A stretch of DNA of 64,000 nt from Ampullaceana balthica (lineage: Eukaryota; Mollusca; Gastropoda; Lymnaeidae). The translations under genes and the position numbers were made by a program. The stretch is taken from NCBI GenBank assembly GCA_944989445.1, contig CALYLW010000017.1:1622001-1686000 (forward strand), written 5' to 3'. How positions within the stretch are numbered: the stretch's first letter is position 1; the number at the start of each line of letters is the position of its first letter. This document shows positions 21,709-32,955 of the stretch, piece after piece. Under the pieces are notes generated by a model, which was not told the DNA's origin, did not search any database, and saw nothing but the letters and a program-made list of their open reading frames with translations.

Positions 21709-22620
21709 CAAATATATATATATAATATATATATATATTATATAAATCAAAGTATGTATGCAGCATGTCTGTTATAGCTGACTAAACCATTCATCCGATC
21801 GCCATGAAAATTTTGGAGACTTTTGAGTACGCTCCCGGGATGGAAATAGGCTACTTTTAAAAAAAAATGTAACACTCATGGGGCGCCGGGGGCCCATAAT
21901 AGGGATTTTTTCTTATATGAGCTATATAAAAATTAGTTTAAGGTTTAGCTGCTTGGAAAATGAATGGATCTTGACCAAACTTGGTACATAACAACTTGAT
22001 AGCCTATATTAAAATACTATAGAGCACTAATTTCCTAATGTCCATTTATTCGGGGCTGGGGGCCAAAAATGTCTTTTTCATAAACGTTTAAGATTTTATT
22101 CCCAATTCAATTATTAAAGATCTTGAGAAATATAGATAAATATATCCACTATAAAATTGATTGAAATAAATAGGTTTTTTGAACTTGATATATTGCACTA
22201 ATTGGGCCCTTAATCTAGTTTTTTGCTTATATGAGCAATATAAAATGAGTTTATGCGTTAGCTACTGAGTAAATGATTGGATCTTAACCAAACTTGGTAG
22301 CCCATATTAAAATAAAAAATGGCACTGCACTTCTAATGTCCAATTGTTCAGGGCCGGGGGCCCCAAATGTATTTTTTTTGGTATACTCTAAGATATTATT
22401 TCCCACTCAGTTTTTAACGATCTTGAGAAATATATCCATGAGGAAACTGAATTTAAATGAACAGGTTTTCAAAATGTACATCTGGAACCGAATGGGCCGG
22501 GGGCCCCTTAATGTATTTTTTTCCCATTATATTAGCTATATAAATATTAGTTTAAGTGTTAGATAATGAGAAAATAACTGGATTTTGGCCAAACTCGGTA
22601 TATAAAAACTTAAGAGCCTA
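21709..22620 (+). mobile_element. Helentron-like element, 5' part
   Basis: An AT-dinucleotide-rich start is followed by GTATGTATGCAGCATGTC, TATAGCTGACTAAACCATTC and GAGTACGCTCCCGGGATGG. Then come roughly 330-bp imperfect units marked by 'TTATATGAGCTATATAAAAA', 'GGGCCGGGGGCCC' and 'GATCTTGAGAAATATA'. The same structure is at 57322-59445. The 3' end is missing; the element stops at the inverted repeat beginning at 22625. Confidence 0.65.
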
Positions 22621-22624
22621 AATT

Positions 22625-22752
22625 AAATCGATTATCTCGTTGTTCGCCATGACTATAAGACTAGGGTGCTGGCTAGCATAGATATTGATAGACTAAGTTT
22701 AAACTGAGCACCCTAGTCTTATAGTAATGGCGAACAACGAGATAATCGATTT
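22625..22752. repeat. Near-perfect 46-bp inverted repeat (hairpin)
   Basis: The left arm is 22625-22670 and the right arm 22707-22752. They are complementary with a single mismatch and separated by a 36-bp spacer. The arms begin AAATCGATTATCTCG and end ACTAGGGTGCT. It replaces the Helentron-like sequence at 'AGAGCCTAAATTAAAT'. Such low divergence implies recent origin or constraint. No flanking target duplication was identified. Confidence 0.9.
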
Positions 22753-23340
22753 CAGCTACAATTTAACGTTCCTATCTCATTTTAAACGTTTACATTTTCA
22801 TAACTTTGGAAATAAAGGTCTCTTCTGACTGTAAATTTCACATTTTAAATTTATTTTCTACTTTTTAGTGCATTTCTAATATAAGACTAGTTTTAAAAAG
22901 TGTTTTTTATATATTTGTTTCATATAACTTAAGTTTGGCTTTATTTTGACCTTTTTTTGGCTTTTTACACAAATTATAATGTGGCAACCATGCTTTTTAA
23001 TATCCAGAGTCCAGAGTCCAGAGGAATACTAAGGATACCGGAAGTGTGCACACGAAAAGGGCTAACCACTAAAATAATTAAAATTAAATCGATTTAAAAG
23101 GAAAGTGAAAGGACGATTCCGAATGTTCATCTTATTCTAACGTTGATGTATAAACATTTTTGGCTAACAGCTTTTTTTTTAAATACTGGAGGTGTATTTT
23201 CTCAATTGTAATACCAAATAAAAGTATAAGATTAAGTAAGGCAAGGCCAAAGAAGGCGCCGAGGCTAAGTTAATAAACTAAGTAATAAAGTTAAAGTAAG
23301 TAACTAAGCCTAAGTAAAAAGTAAGTGTAGAATAACTAAT
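22753..23340 (+). other. Intergenic, partly shared with 45360-45560
   Basis: The block 22990-23215 ('GGAAGTGTGCACACGAAAAG', 'CATCTTATTCTAACGTTGAT', 'TATTTTCTCAATTGT') is collinear with 45362-45560. A run of AAGTAA/CTAAGT near-repeats fills 23230-23330. No gene. Confidence 0.6.
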
Positions 23341-23954
23341 TAACTATTACGGTAATCCTGCAGTTTCTACACGTATATTATTTCACAGCGAAATTTAATT
23401 TTCTCGTGAGAACTTACGACACATATATTATATTCATATGTTTTTAATAGTATCTAAATTCTTATTACTGCTTATTATTTATGTTGCATTGCTTAATATA
23501 TCTTTTGGTTTGGAGGGTACAAAAATAATTAAACTGTCATTTTAATTGTCTTTCGTACTTTCGAGTGACTGGATTATTAAGTGTTCCAGTGCACTGAACT
23601 TTGTACAGTATATATAATATAATATATAATAATTAATAATATAATATATATTATTAATTATGAAGTAACTTTATTAACTTTCATAGTATAGGCATAATAG
23701 GTGATAGTTTCATTCATAATTAGACGAAACTCTGTATTTAAAGAGGCTAATTATTATTATTCTGACCATAACTAGCACTGTTGGACATCAAAAATCCATT
23801 AAGTTAATTGAATTTAAAGCATGCAAAAGTGAAAGACGATAAAATGGTATAGCATAAAAATTTAGAAGTGAGAGATTGTAACTGTGACTAACACTAACAG
23901 AATAATTGATACTATATGTATATAGGGTGGGGGAATAATAAAATGTTTCTTGAA

Positions 23955-24755
23955 AAAAAGTGATTATTCGCACGGTTTTGGCTGTGCGGATAATGCAGAG
24001 TATTATCCGCACGGGTCGTCGGCGCATGCATATTCTAGGGGCTGGACGCATTGAGAAAAAAAAACGCGCCCGGTGTAGACAAAATAAAAGCCGATATCAC
24101 TCGATGTCGGCTAAAATGTGTAATTTATATGCTAATACAAATTAAAATTTCATGATTACTGAAGTTTTAAAGTAACACTGCCATAAAAAAATGATTTAGG
24201 TCCAATTAATGATAACTCTTATAATTTTAAAATAGGCCGATGCTGCTCGTCTCGAAGTTCGAGTCATCCAGCATGAATGCTAGTCGTCTCGAAGTATGTT
24301 TTGATTTTAAAAAATAGACAACTAAACCTAACCCAGACCCTAAAACTAACATCTTAATTACGTTAATGGATAAAAATAATTGCACTTATTCCCTATTTAC
24401 TTATTCCCTATTTTCAAGTGTAAAAATACAACATTTCATTCCCGGAAGTACGCTTCGCTCTGCCATATTGCCATAACAACAATGAAAATACTTCGAGATG
24501 AGCAGCCACTTCGTTTAAAATTTTATTAAAATAACGCACTTAAATCGTCAGCTTCTCCAGGTGAGTGGTTAGTCATAGCTTAGTTCCATGAAGCATAATG
24601 GTATGCGGATCGAATCCCAGGACGGTCTTACTTATATATTTTTTTTTAAAATAATTTTTTTTTCGTTAGTCATTATTTTTGTTGTTGCGTTTTTTTGTTT
24701 GTTTGTTTGTTTTACAACCACAGTGAGGTTATTTGCAAACACTAGCAGGCTCTTT
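23955..24755 (+). mobile_element. MITE-like element with terminal palindromes, copy 1
   Basis: Its left end is a short palindrome (ATTATTCGCACGG..GTGCGGATAAT). It continues through 'GGGTCGTCGGCGCATGC', 'AAGCCGATATCACTCGATG' and a tRNA-like patch (24555-24635, 'GGATCGAATCCCAGGACGG'). An inverted copy lies at 25335-25870. The hAT MITE at 24234-24513 is present only in this copy. Confidence 0.55.
24234..24513. mobile_element. hAT-type MITE with perfect 8-bp TSD
   Basis: Flanked by TTTAAAAT at 24226-24233 and 24514-24521. Near the ends, GCTGCTCGTCTCGAAG and its inverse CTTCGAGATGAGCAGC form subterminal inverted repeats. The related inverted copy at 25335-25870 lacks this insertion. Part of a second copy lies inverted at 54590-54752. 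Confidence 0.75.
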
Positions 24756-25334
24756 CCCAGAAACATTTTATTATTCCCCCACCCATGCCTGTCTTATCTA
24801 TTCTGTTTAATATTACTCACTGTTACAGACTCTCACTTTTAAATTTCTATGATATTCTATGGCTATGCCATTAATATTATATCATCTTTCGCTTTTGCAT
24901 GCTTTAAATTAAATTAACTTAATTGATTTATAATGATTACAGGTACTATGCTAGTTTTGGGGAGAATAATAACTAGCATTTTTAATTACAGAGCCTCGTC
25001 CAATTATGAATGAAAGTTAATAAATGTACTGTATAATATATAGAATAAAAATACAAAGTTTGAGTGCACTGGAACAGTTAATAATAGTTTAATATCAGCT
25101 AAATCCATAGTGTTACTAATTAATTAATTAACTATTGATTAACTAACGATATTATGCAGGTCCACTCAGATTATTGCTAAAATGGATTAAAAAATATAAG
25201 ATTCCAGTCACTCGAAAGACGGTTAAAATGACAATTTAATTATTTGTATACCCTCCAAACCAAAATATGTCAATAAGCAATGATACATAAATAATAAGCA
25301 GTTAGTAATAAGAATTTAGATATTGTTTGGCATC

Positions 25335-25870
25335 ATTCTCACGGTCAAAACCGTGCGGATAATGTTGGACATTATTCGCACTGCCAAAACCGTGCGAATA
25401 ACGCTTACCTTCTTGAAATGAGCCTGCTTGAGTGATCGCAAGCATCCACACTGTGGTTGTAAAACAATACAACAAAAAGAAAAGAAAAAAAATAAAATAA
25501 AAATTAAGACCGTCCATGGATTCGAACCACTAACCATAAATGCACTCCACTTAGATTTACCACTCGCCTGGAGAAGTTGATATGCGATGGCGACATTTAC
25601 AAATTATAACTAATTATCATAAATTTAACACCCATCAATTTTTATGGCAGTGCTACTGTAAAATTTCAGTAATCATGAAATTTTAATACGTATTAGCATA
25701 TAAATTACACATTTAGCCTAAATCGAGTGATATCGGCTATTATTGTGTATACGCCGGGCGCGTTTTTTTTCCTAAAACGACATCAGCTGCTAGAATACGC
25801 ATGCGCGACGACCCGTGCGGATAATACTCGACATTATTCACACGGTTTTTACTGTGCGAATAATCACTTC
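25335..25870 (-). mobile_element. MITE-like element with terminal palindromes, copy 2
   Basis: Inverted copy of 23955-24755 without the nested MITE. Both ends carry ATTATTCGCAC/GTGCGGATAAT-type palindromes. It contains the same tRNA-like patch, here reading GGATTCGAACCACTAACC on the plus strand (25520-25580). Confidence 0.6.
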
Positions 25871-25914
25871 GTTTATTAAATATTAAATGCATTAATAATT
25901 AATTTAATATTAAT

Positions 25915-26541
25915 TAGGGCTGCGGAAATTAACGATTAATTTTTCAATTAATCGTTAAAATTTTTTATCGATCAAAATTATTTTAAACGATAAAAATTTG
26001 ATTAAAATTAAAGAAAATGTTATTTATAAATTATATTAAAAAAAATGTTTATTAATAAATAATTAATAATAATTTATATATTTTTTACATACAAACTTCT
26101 CCCGCGTAATATTACAATTTATTTTATTACTTTATGTGGACCGGCAGACGTCAAATAAAAAATGGCTGACAGCATCAGCGCAGTTAAATTTAAACATATA
26201 ACTAGAAAGTTGAGCAAAAATTTTGTTTTTAAAGCTAACTGCGGATGGCACAGTCAAAGATTGTGAAAAAGTTTACTGTGTTCACTGCCATAAACAATTC
26301 TCTTTTAAAGGATCAAATGCATCGCTGTCGTACCACCTTCAACACAAACATCCGATCAAGTATCGACACATCGTCATAAAATTTAGTTCAAAATATTCTT
26401 AACTTTCCATGTCCGTGAGAAATGTTCAGTTTAATGACGTCATAAATTTATATTTTTGGCTGTAATCGAAATTATCGATTAATTAATCAATAAATTTTCA
26501 AAAGTTAACGATTAAATTTAAATTAATCGATAACAGCCCTA
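25915..26541 (+). mobile_element. BED-finger hAT derivative, copy 1, perfect TSD
   Basis: Ends TAGGGCTGCGG and CAGCCCTA, flanked by ATATTAAT at 25907-25914 and 26542-26549. Both ends contain AATTAATCGTTAA-type palindromes. The middle (26162-26400) is a frameshifted, stop-containing BED zinc-finger exon (MADSISAVKFKH at its start). Only the N-terminal DNA-binding part of a transposase is present. Confidence 0.85.
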
Positions 26542-27531
26542 ATATTAATATATGAATATGTTATAATTTAGCTATTATTTATAGCACTAATTTGTAAGTT
26601 TTATTAATTTCTAAGGCTTTTTTTCAGCCCTTAAAGCAACATAATCGGATTGGGATACATTCATTTTTTTATGTTGTACTCTACTTGCCGAGTTGTCCCA
26701 GTAAGATGCCAAATGGAACTTTCTCACTTACAAACAAACAAAATAAGAATCAAACATCTAGTAACGAAATAAAAAATGAAATTGTCTTTAAAATATTTAT
26801 TTATCTTCTGAGAAAATTAAAATAGATGAAAAATACCTTTTAAAAAACATTTTCAGTTCAGTCAGTAAATTTATTTTAGCATTGGTCGAGCCAGGTAAAA
26901 AATATCTGGCTAGGTAAATAAAATGGACGTATCATGACCAGATTACGTATTATATAGAGCCGAAAAAATGCCTTAGAAATTAAAAAGACTTACAAATTAG
27001 CGCTGTAATAGCTAAAATACAACATAAAATAATGCATTTAATAAAGTAAAAACGTAAGTTCTCACGAAAAAATTAAATTACGCTTTGAAATAATATTAAT
27101 ATACGTGTAGAAACTGCAGGATTACCTATTAATTTTATTAAACGCGCAACTAATTATTATTAATTATTATGCTAATTTAACTTTTAAAATGCCAGAGCCC
27201 ATGCCCATAGTCATAGACTATGACTATGATTGACTAGATAATTTTGCTAGGTCTACCGCCCCGCCACTCAGTGAGCCTCAGTGTGTACGTTGTCGTAACT
27301 GTATCTTGTCTTCTTGTGCCAGTGCAAAAGACAGTTAAGTAATTGAAATTGTGATCTATGGTGCTACTATAACTATAAGTACAAACCGTGCAGCCTGTCA
27401 AAGTTCAAATTCAAAATAAAGTTTAGTAAAGGCTTTGGCTGTATAACCTTACCAGTCACGAGGTCCATACTAATTCCTAACTTGTGCTTTTATCATTTAA
27501 ATTTTTACACATCTGTCCACATAATCTATTA

Positions 27532-28240
27532 CAGTCGAACCCACTTAACTTGAGCCCGGTTAACGCGCCCACCCTACTAACTCGACATTTTTTATTGGAA
27601 CCGCCAAATTCTCTTTTGTTTTATCATTTTCTCATCGGTTGATTCGATTATTTTAAGTCGCTGAAACCTAATACCTCGAGCACAAAATAGGGCCAAATTT
27701 GCAACTTAACGTTGGTTAGCTCGATCCTCGTCTGTTCGCCTAGCAATGCACTATGGCATTTTTAGTTCAAAACAGTGTTGACATCTCGCTTTCTTCGAGA
27801 CTTCCGGCTATTGTGTGATTCTACGAGATTTCAATAAAAATTACCGGATGTTTTTACTTTCAATTTGATTGCGTGTGTGTCTTACAGTCGAACCCACTTA
27901 ACTCGAGCTCGGTTAACTCGCCCACCCCATTATGTCGATGTTTTTCATTGGAACCACCAAATTCTCTCTTTGTCTTAGCATTTCCTCGTCGTTTAATTCG
28001 ATTTTTCTAAGTCGCCGAAACCTCATAACACGAGCACAAAAAAGGGTCAAATTTGCCACTTAACGTTGGTTATCTCGATCCCCATGACCAATCGCCAGCT
28101 TTTGAAAATGTTAGCTATGATTTTTTTATAACCAAGGGAAGGGACCAATTTTCAGCCTCACCAGGGTCTGCTGGTGACGTCACAGCCCGCTTGCTCAGCG
28201 CTGTTACTTCTGGTACTATGCTTCGGTAACTAAGCGAATA
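27532..28240 (-). mobile_element. Two Tigger/pogo terminal fragments
   Basis: CAGTCGAACCCACTTAACTT starts at 27532 and CAGTCGAACCCACTTAACTC at 27885, each preceded by TA. The first matches, inverted, the right end of the Tigger ending at 32070, including 'ACGAGATTTCAATAAAAAT'. The second matches, inverted, 55980-56318. Neither carries transposase coding sequence. Confidence 0.7.
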
Positions 28241-28283
28241 CATTTTTTTAAAAAAAATCCGTCACTAGCGAACTCCACAAACA

Positions 28284-28554
28284 GTGATAACGTGTATTTT
28301 TATATTTATAGACCAGAATATTATTATTATTAATAAAACGCTTTGATTTTGATGTCACGTTCGCTCCGCGTGTTGTATTCTGCCGTTTTATCAGGACTTA
28401 GTCGGTATATTAACTTATTACCCGGAGTTAATTTTTTGTTGTGTTACGGCAAAATACCAGAGCCAACACGCGAGCGACCATGACATCAAAATCAAAGCGT
28501 TTTCTTAAAAATAATAAAATTCTGGTTTATAAATATAAAAATACACGTCATCAC
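28284..28554. mobile_element. Foldback MITE with ~107-bp inverted arms
   Basis: Arms 28284-28390 and 28448-28554 are imperfect inverted repeats sharing 'GTGTATTTTTATATTTATA', 'AAAACGCTTTGATTTTGATG' and 'CGCGTGTTG', with a 57-bp spacer. No coding sequence. Confidence 0.75.
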
Positions 28555-28870
28555 TAATATGAGTGCCGATATGAGTATTTGTTAGGACAAAAATAACAGC
28601 GGTCATATTTGATGACGTCATTCTTAAATTTATCACTCGTAATTATTTAAAATATTAGGGGTCTACCGATATGCATTTTTGCAGATATTACCGATATTTT
28701 TTTTCGATATGAGTGCCGATATGAGTATTTGTTAGGACAAAAATAACAGCCGTCATATTTGATGACGGCATTCTTAAATTTATCACTCGTAATTATTTAT
28801 ATTTTATAATTAAGGGGTCTACCGATATCCAGTTTTGCCGATATTACCGATTTTCTTTCTCCCCAAAACG
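28555..28870 (+). repeat. Tandem duplication within a hAT-like terminal region
   Basis: 'GATATGAGTGCCGATATGAG' followed by 'TTTGTTAGGACAAAAATAAC' and 'ATTTATCACTCGTAATTATT' occurs at about 28557-28665 and again at 28710-28800. Each copy is followed by GGGGTCTACCGATAT, which resembles hAT-type termini. Confidence 0.55.
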
Positions 28871-28879
28871 AAGTTTCCG

Positions 28880-29435
28880 ATGTGTTTACAAGTACCAGAT
28901 CATGACCTACGTAGGACTCATAACAAAACGAACCGTCCTTTATAAAAATGTACAAGGAAAATTAGGAAATCCTTTTGAAACTTCAACCTTGACTCATAAT
29001 TATTAATTCTAACCAATAGTTTAATGGCTTTTGCACACGGCCACCTTTTATGAATGAAACAATGAGAACAAAGTAATAGTAATAAGTGAAAATGAGGTTG
29101 AAGGTTGAATGGTTGCCAATGACAACAAGTCTGCACACGGTACATTTTGTTATTCCATACGAAAGGAAATGTTTTAGACATCTGCGATTCTGCGTGCATC
29201 TTTGCTGTTAGTATTAGAGCAATTACGTAAACATAATGTTTTTAATAATTACGGTATACTTGGCATCGGCACTATTTACACAGTATTTCTGAGTATACGA
29301 AAATCGGCCGATACCTAAACAATATCACAGCACATGGCACACAGTATCGTGGCTGCACATATTAATACTAGGACTCTTTTGACTATTTCAATACCGGTAT
29401 CGGGGTCGATATATTAATTTGTCGAGATATTGTAA
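28880..29435 (+). repeat. Dispersed repeat shared with 55540-55965
   Basis: Includes 'TTCTAACCAATAGTTTAATG', 'TTTTGCACACGGCCACC' and 'GAGTATACGAAAATCGGC', matching 55540-55940 in the same orientation. The stretch 29337-29435 also recurs inverted at 35930-36003. The open frames inside are not genes. Confidence 0.6.
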
Positions 29436-29866
29436 ATGTAAATGATAGTTTTTTTGTTTCCGTTTTTTTTGGGGTCAAAATGTCACTTATTATGAAATAT
29501 CGGTGACTTCAATATCGGGACCTTTACATGCTACCGATACCGATATTGCCGATATCCAGTATTGATTATGTTCAGTATAATACGCTCCGTGCGAGAAACA
29601 TTTACAGACTGAACGTGACTGAACTCTCCTTGCTGTAAAACACGGGGATGTGGTCATCAATGGCTGGAGTGAACTCCAGTGACCCATGGAGATCAACTAT
29701 AGCAGACAGCTACATAAAGATACAGTCAAAACCGGTTAAGTCGACGGCGGTGGGGTATGAAAAATTGCGTCGAGATAACCGATGATCGAGTTAAAACGAA
29801 AACCAATATGGCAGCAAAATATTAACATGTGCTTGAAATTTCTTTATGTACATGATGTGCGTTAAT

Positions 29867-30060
29867 TAGAGACGGGACGATTAATCGGAATCGTATCGGA
29901 ACCGTAATATTTCTTCACTCTTTCCTAAGTTTGTAATTACCGTTCGTTTTTAAGGACCGTTTAAATATAACCATGGTTCCCACTCAGGAAAATGGGGAAA
30001 AGTCAGGAATTCTTAAAAAAAAATTCTCGGCCTTGAAAGTCGGGAAAAGTTATGACTAGT
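29867..30060 (+). mobile_element. hAT fragment at a shared site in Tigger
   Basis: TAGAGACGGGACGATTAATC begins right after GCGTTAAT (29859-29866). The Tigger in the TTC13 intron carries a hAT beginning TAGTGATGGGGCGATTAATC at the same position (54900). The right end is not found here; the sequence runs into the TA microsatellite. Confidence 0.55.
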
Positions 30061-30066
30061 CGGGAA

Positions 30067-30068
<2 letters not shown>

Positions 30069-30146
<78 letters not shown>
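30069..30146. repeat. TA dinucleotide microsatellite
   Basis: About 38 uninterrupted TA units. It may extrude a cruciform, and its length is prone to assembly or replication error. Confidence 0.95.
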
Positions 30147-30149
<3 letters not shown>

Positions 30150-30611
30150 GCCGAATTAAAGGACTTTGATTACGTCTCTGTGGTCATGTTTCGATTCCAT
30201 TTAATTTTTAAAAAAGTTACCAGTTTATAATTGTCTGCGCATGCGTTAAAAGGTCAAATTTTTCGCCTCGCCTCGCCCCATGCCGCGTGTGGCATGGCAT
30301 GTCACAGACGCTCGCGTTTGACGTGGAAACAGCAAATATAAAAAAAAACAAAAAACATATCAATATGGTAATTTTAAGTTTAATGCTTTTGACGTGCAGG
30401 ATATCTGTTACTATCAGAACGCTCTCGAATTTCCTCAGTCAATCAAACTTGTAATCTAAATAAAACTATTGCGGCCTTGACCGTTGATCACACCGCGCTG
30501 TGGGCTGTGTGTTAGACCTCGGCCGGCAACTAAGTCTAAGCGAATTTTTAAAAAAATCATTCCTTATCAGAATTCGACCTACAAAAGTGATGTCGTGTAT
30601 ATTATATATAT

Positions 30612-31378
30612 ACTAGGGGCAAGTACCCGGCTTTTCCCGGGTTTAACAACAACAAAAATGACAACAGCAACAAAACAACAAAAACAAACAACAAAAACAA
30701 AACAACAACAAACAACAACAGCAACAACAACAAAACAACTACAACAACAACAGCAACAACGACAAAAACAGCAACAGCAACAAAACAACTACAACAACAG
30801 CAACAACAACAAAGCAACAACAACATGAAGGACATTGTCATCGCAGTGCAAGGGATGTGGACAACAACAACAGCAAAAACAACACAAAAGCAACAACAAA
30901 AAAAAACAAAAACATCAACAACAACAACAAAACAACTACAACAACAACAACAAAGCAACAACAAAGCAACAACAACAAAGCAACAACAACAAAGCAACAA
31001 CAACAAAACAACTACAACAACAAAAGCAATAACAACAAAGCAACAACAACAAAAAAATTATTTTATGGCGATAATCGCCTTCTTGTTAATCTCGACACCA
31101 AAATGTTTATTATTTTGCGTCATTATTTTACGTCTTAATTTTCAATAATTTTTATTTTATATAGCTCATATAAGGAAAAATTACATTTTGGGCCCCCGGC
31201 CCCCAGTATCTTATATATATGGAACGAAACCTGTTTAATAACCTTTCCGGTATAATTTTGTGTACGTGTACCAAATTTCACGTTATTTGGTTGCCTGGAT
31301 CTTGAGTTATTAGGGAACAGACAGACAACCAGACAGACAACAAATGCGTCTTATATGCATAAAGATATATATATATAT
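30612..31378 (-). mobile_element. Helentron-like element with CAA expansion
   Basis: On the minus strand it starts with a TA-rich 5' end, passes 'GACGCATTTGTTGTC' and 'GGGGGCCGGGGGCCC', and ends with a hairpin ACCCGG-GAAAAG-CCGGGT (30625-30642), then TACTTGCCCCTAGT. A 3' hairpin close to a CTAGT end is a Helitron/Helentron trait. About 400 bp near the 3' side is an imperfect CAA/GTT repeat (30645-31052) that produces spurious polar-repeat open frames in several frames. Confidence 0.65.
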
Positions 31379-32280
31379 ACATGTACTGGAATATTAAGAA
31401 AATGATTTGATTTCATCGTCACGCGCGTGTTAGTCACAGTCACGTATATTACTGGTAACAAAGCAACAACAAACTTTTAAATAAATAATATTTTTTAAAA
31501 TTTAATTAATTTAATTAAATAAAAACCACCGTCGATTCTCGATACAAACCTTTATTTTCATTTTTAAAGATATTCGTTTATCTTAAAAAATAAAATGATT
31601 AATGCATCAGAAAATGAATTAAGTTTAATAGTAATATAACATGCAGTGCGAAATAATGACGATTAACAACCTTTAGCGTGATTTCCCAGTACCTCGGGTG
31701 AATACATACTCCATGGATACACGTCGAACTAATAATTCACACATGCAAAACATCTGGTAATTTTTATTGAAATCTCGTAGAATCACACAATAGCCGGAAG
31801 TCTAGAAGAAAGCGAGATGTCAACACTGTTTTGAACTAAAAATGGCAAAGTGCATTGCTAGGGGAACAGACAGGGATCCAGCTAACCGACGTTAAGTTGC
31901 AAATTTAGTCCTCTTTTGTGCTCGAGGTATTAGGTTTCGGCGACTTAAAAAAATCAAATTAGCCGATGAGAAAATGCTAAGACAAATAGAGAATTTGGCG
32001 GTTCCAATAAAAAATGTCGAGTTAGTAGGGTGGTCGAGTTAACCGAGCTCAAGCTAAGTGGGTTCGACTGTAACTAAAAATTCATTACTTTAATTACTGT
32101 ACTTTCGATCGATCTGACATTTTGATACAATGCATTGTTAAGTGACACAAGTCTATGTGCAAAATTTCAGCTCGATAGGATCAGGGGAAGTGGGTAATTT
32201 TTACCTTTGTTTTTCCGCGGGTTTGACCACGACAGAGAGATCACGACAAGGCGGTAAAGTTAATATAAGGAATTTAAAAA

Positions 32281-32955
32281 TATGAATAAGCCAGTTAAGG
32301 GATGAGGGAAATGTTTGTGATGACATCTGGACAAAAATGTTGATGGGTGAGGGCTAGGCACTTATAGGTATTATAAAGTGTTACTTGAATGCAGAAACTT
32401 TAGCAGATGGTAAATTTTCACACTGACTGTTCAGTTTATATCCAGCTGCCATTGTTCGGTGGTTATTTTAGTTAAAGGTACAATGTATTAGCATGTTAGA
32501 ATTTAGCTGCCATACAAAATTTGAGGAATTCATTCAGATTATTTATTATAGGCAATCAATTATGATAGAAAATGTGATTGCTCAAGGTGTACACGTTGAC
32601 TTAACTTAAAATATTTGCCAAGCTGAAGCAAAGATGATCTTAAAATAACAATGAAACAAATTGCATACAAATGAAATGCAAACCTTTTTTTTAGATAAAC
32701 CTAATAATGTATATTTATATTTGCTGTTGATTTTTAGGGAGCATATCATTTTACCATATGCCATTTAAACAAATATTTAACATGTTAAAATAATTTTTGA
32801 AATAAAATTTTGAAAATCTTTATAAAAAATACACTTTTATTTCTATTTTCAGATTTTTTGGGAAAAACAATAGCTGACAAATTTCTGCATAAAAAGTTCC
32901 TTTTAAAGGTTTTTTATTTCCTTTTATTTCTAAAATACGCACTTGGAATTTAAAC
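32281..32955 (+). other. 5' flank of ZNF-B, homologous to that of ZNF-C
   Basis: From about 32715 ('TGCTGTTGATTTTTAGGGAG') it aligns with 48090-48277 upstream of ZNF-C. This includes a polypyrimidine tract and AG at 32851-32852, a probable splice acceptor for the 5' UTR. The same acceptor is at 48179-48180. No other gene is seen. Confidence 0.7.

Larger units (their letters stand above)
23345..27150. repeat. Nested inverted-repeat complex (3.8 kb)
   Basis: Outer arms of about 110 bp (23345-23455 and 27045-27150; 'TCTACACGTATATTATTTCA', 'CGTGAGAACTTACG') are inverted copies of each other. Inside, 23440-23965 is inverted at 24755-25330. A DNA element with terminal palindromes at 23955-24755 is inverted at 25335-25870. 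The stretch 26570-26640 is inverted at 26955-27045. Independent insertions (24234-24513, 25915-26541) lie within. No coding gene. Confidence 0.7.
29723..32070. mobile_element. Tigger/pogo-type nonautonomous element
   Basis: The ends are CAGTCAAAACCGGTTAAGTC and, inverted, CAGTCGAACCCACTTAGCTT, flanked by TA (29721-29722, 32071-32072). Removing it reconnects family-R sequence. It contains a hAT start at 29867, a TA microsatellite and a Helentron-like element (30612-31378). No transposase frame is seen. Confidence 0.75.
29545..32280 (+). repeat. Family-R repeat copy split by a Tigger element
   Basis: The left part (29560-29722) has 'TACAGACTGAACG' and 'GGAGTGAACTCCAGTGACC'. The right part (32071-32280) has 'CGATCGATCTGACATTTTGA' and ends GTTAATATAAGGAATTT. 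The two join across the TA target of the Tigger insertion at 29723-32070. Confidence 0.7.

Noticed and set aside
30484..31148. Open frames rich in Gln/Asn/Thr/Lys (+ strand) or Cys/Val/Leu (- strand)
   Set aside because: They are translations of an imperfect CAA repeat inside a Helentron-like element; no start context, domain or non-repeat sequence supports a gene.
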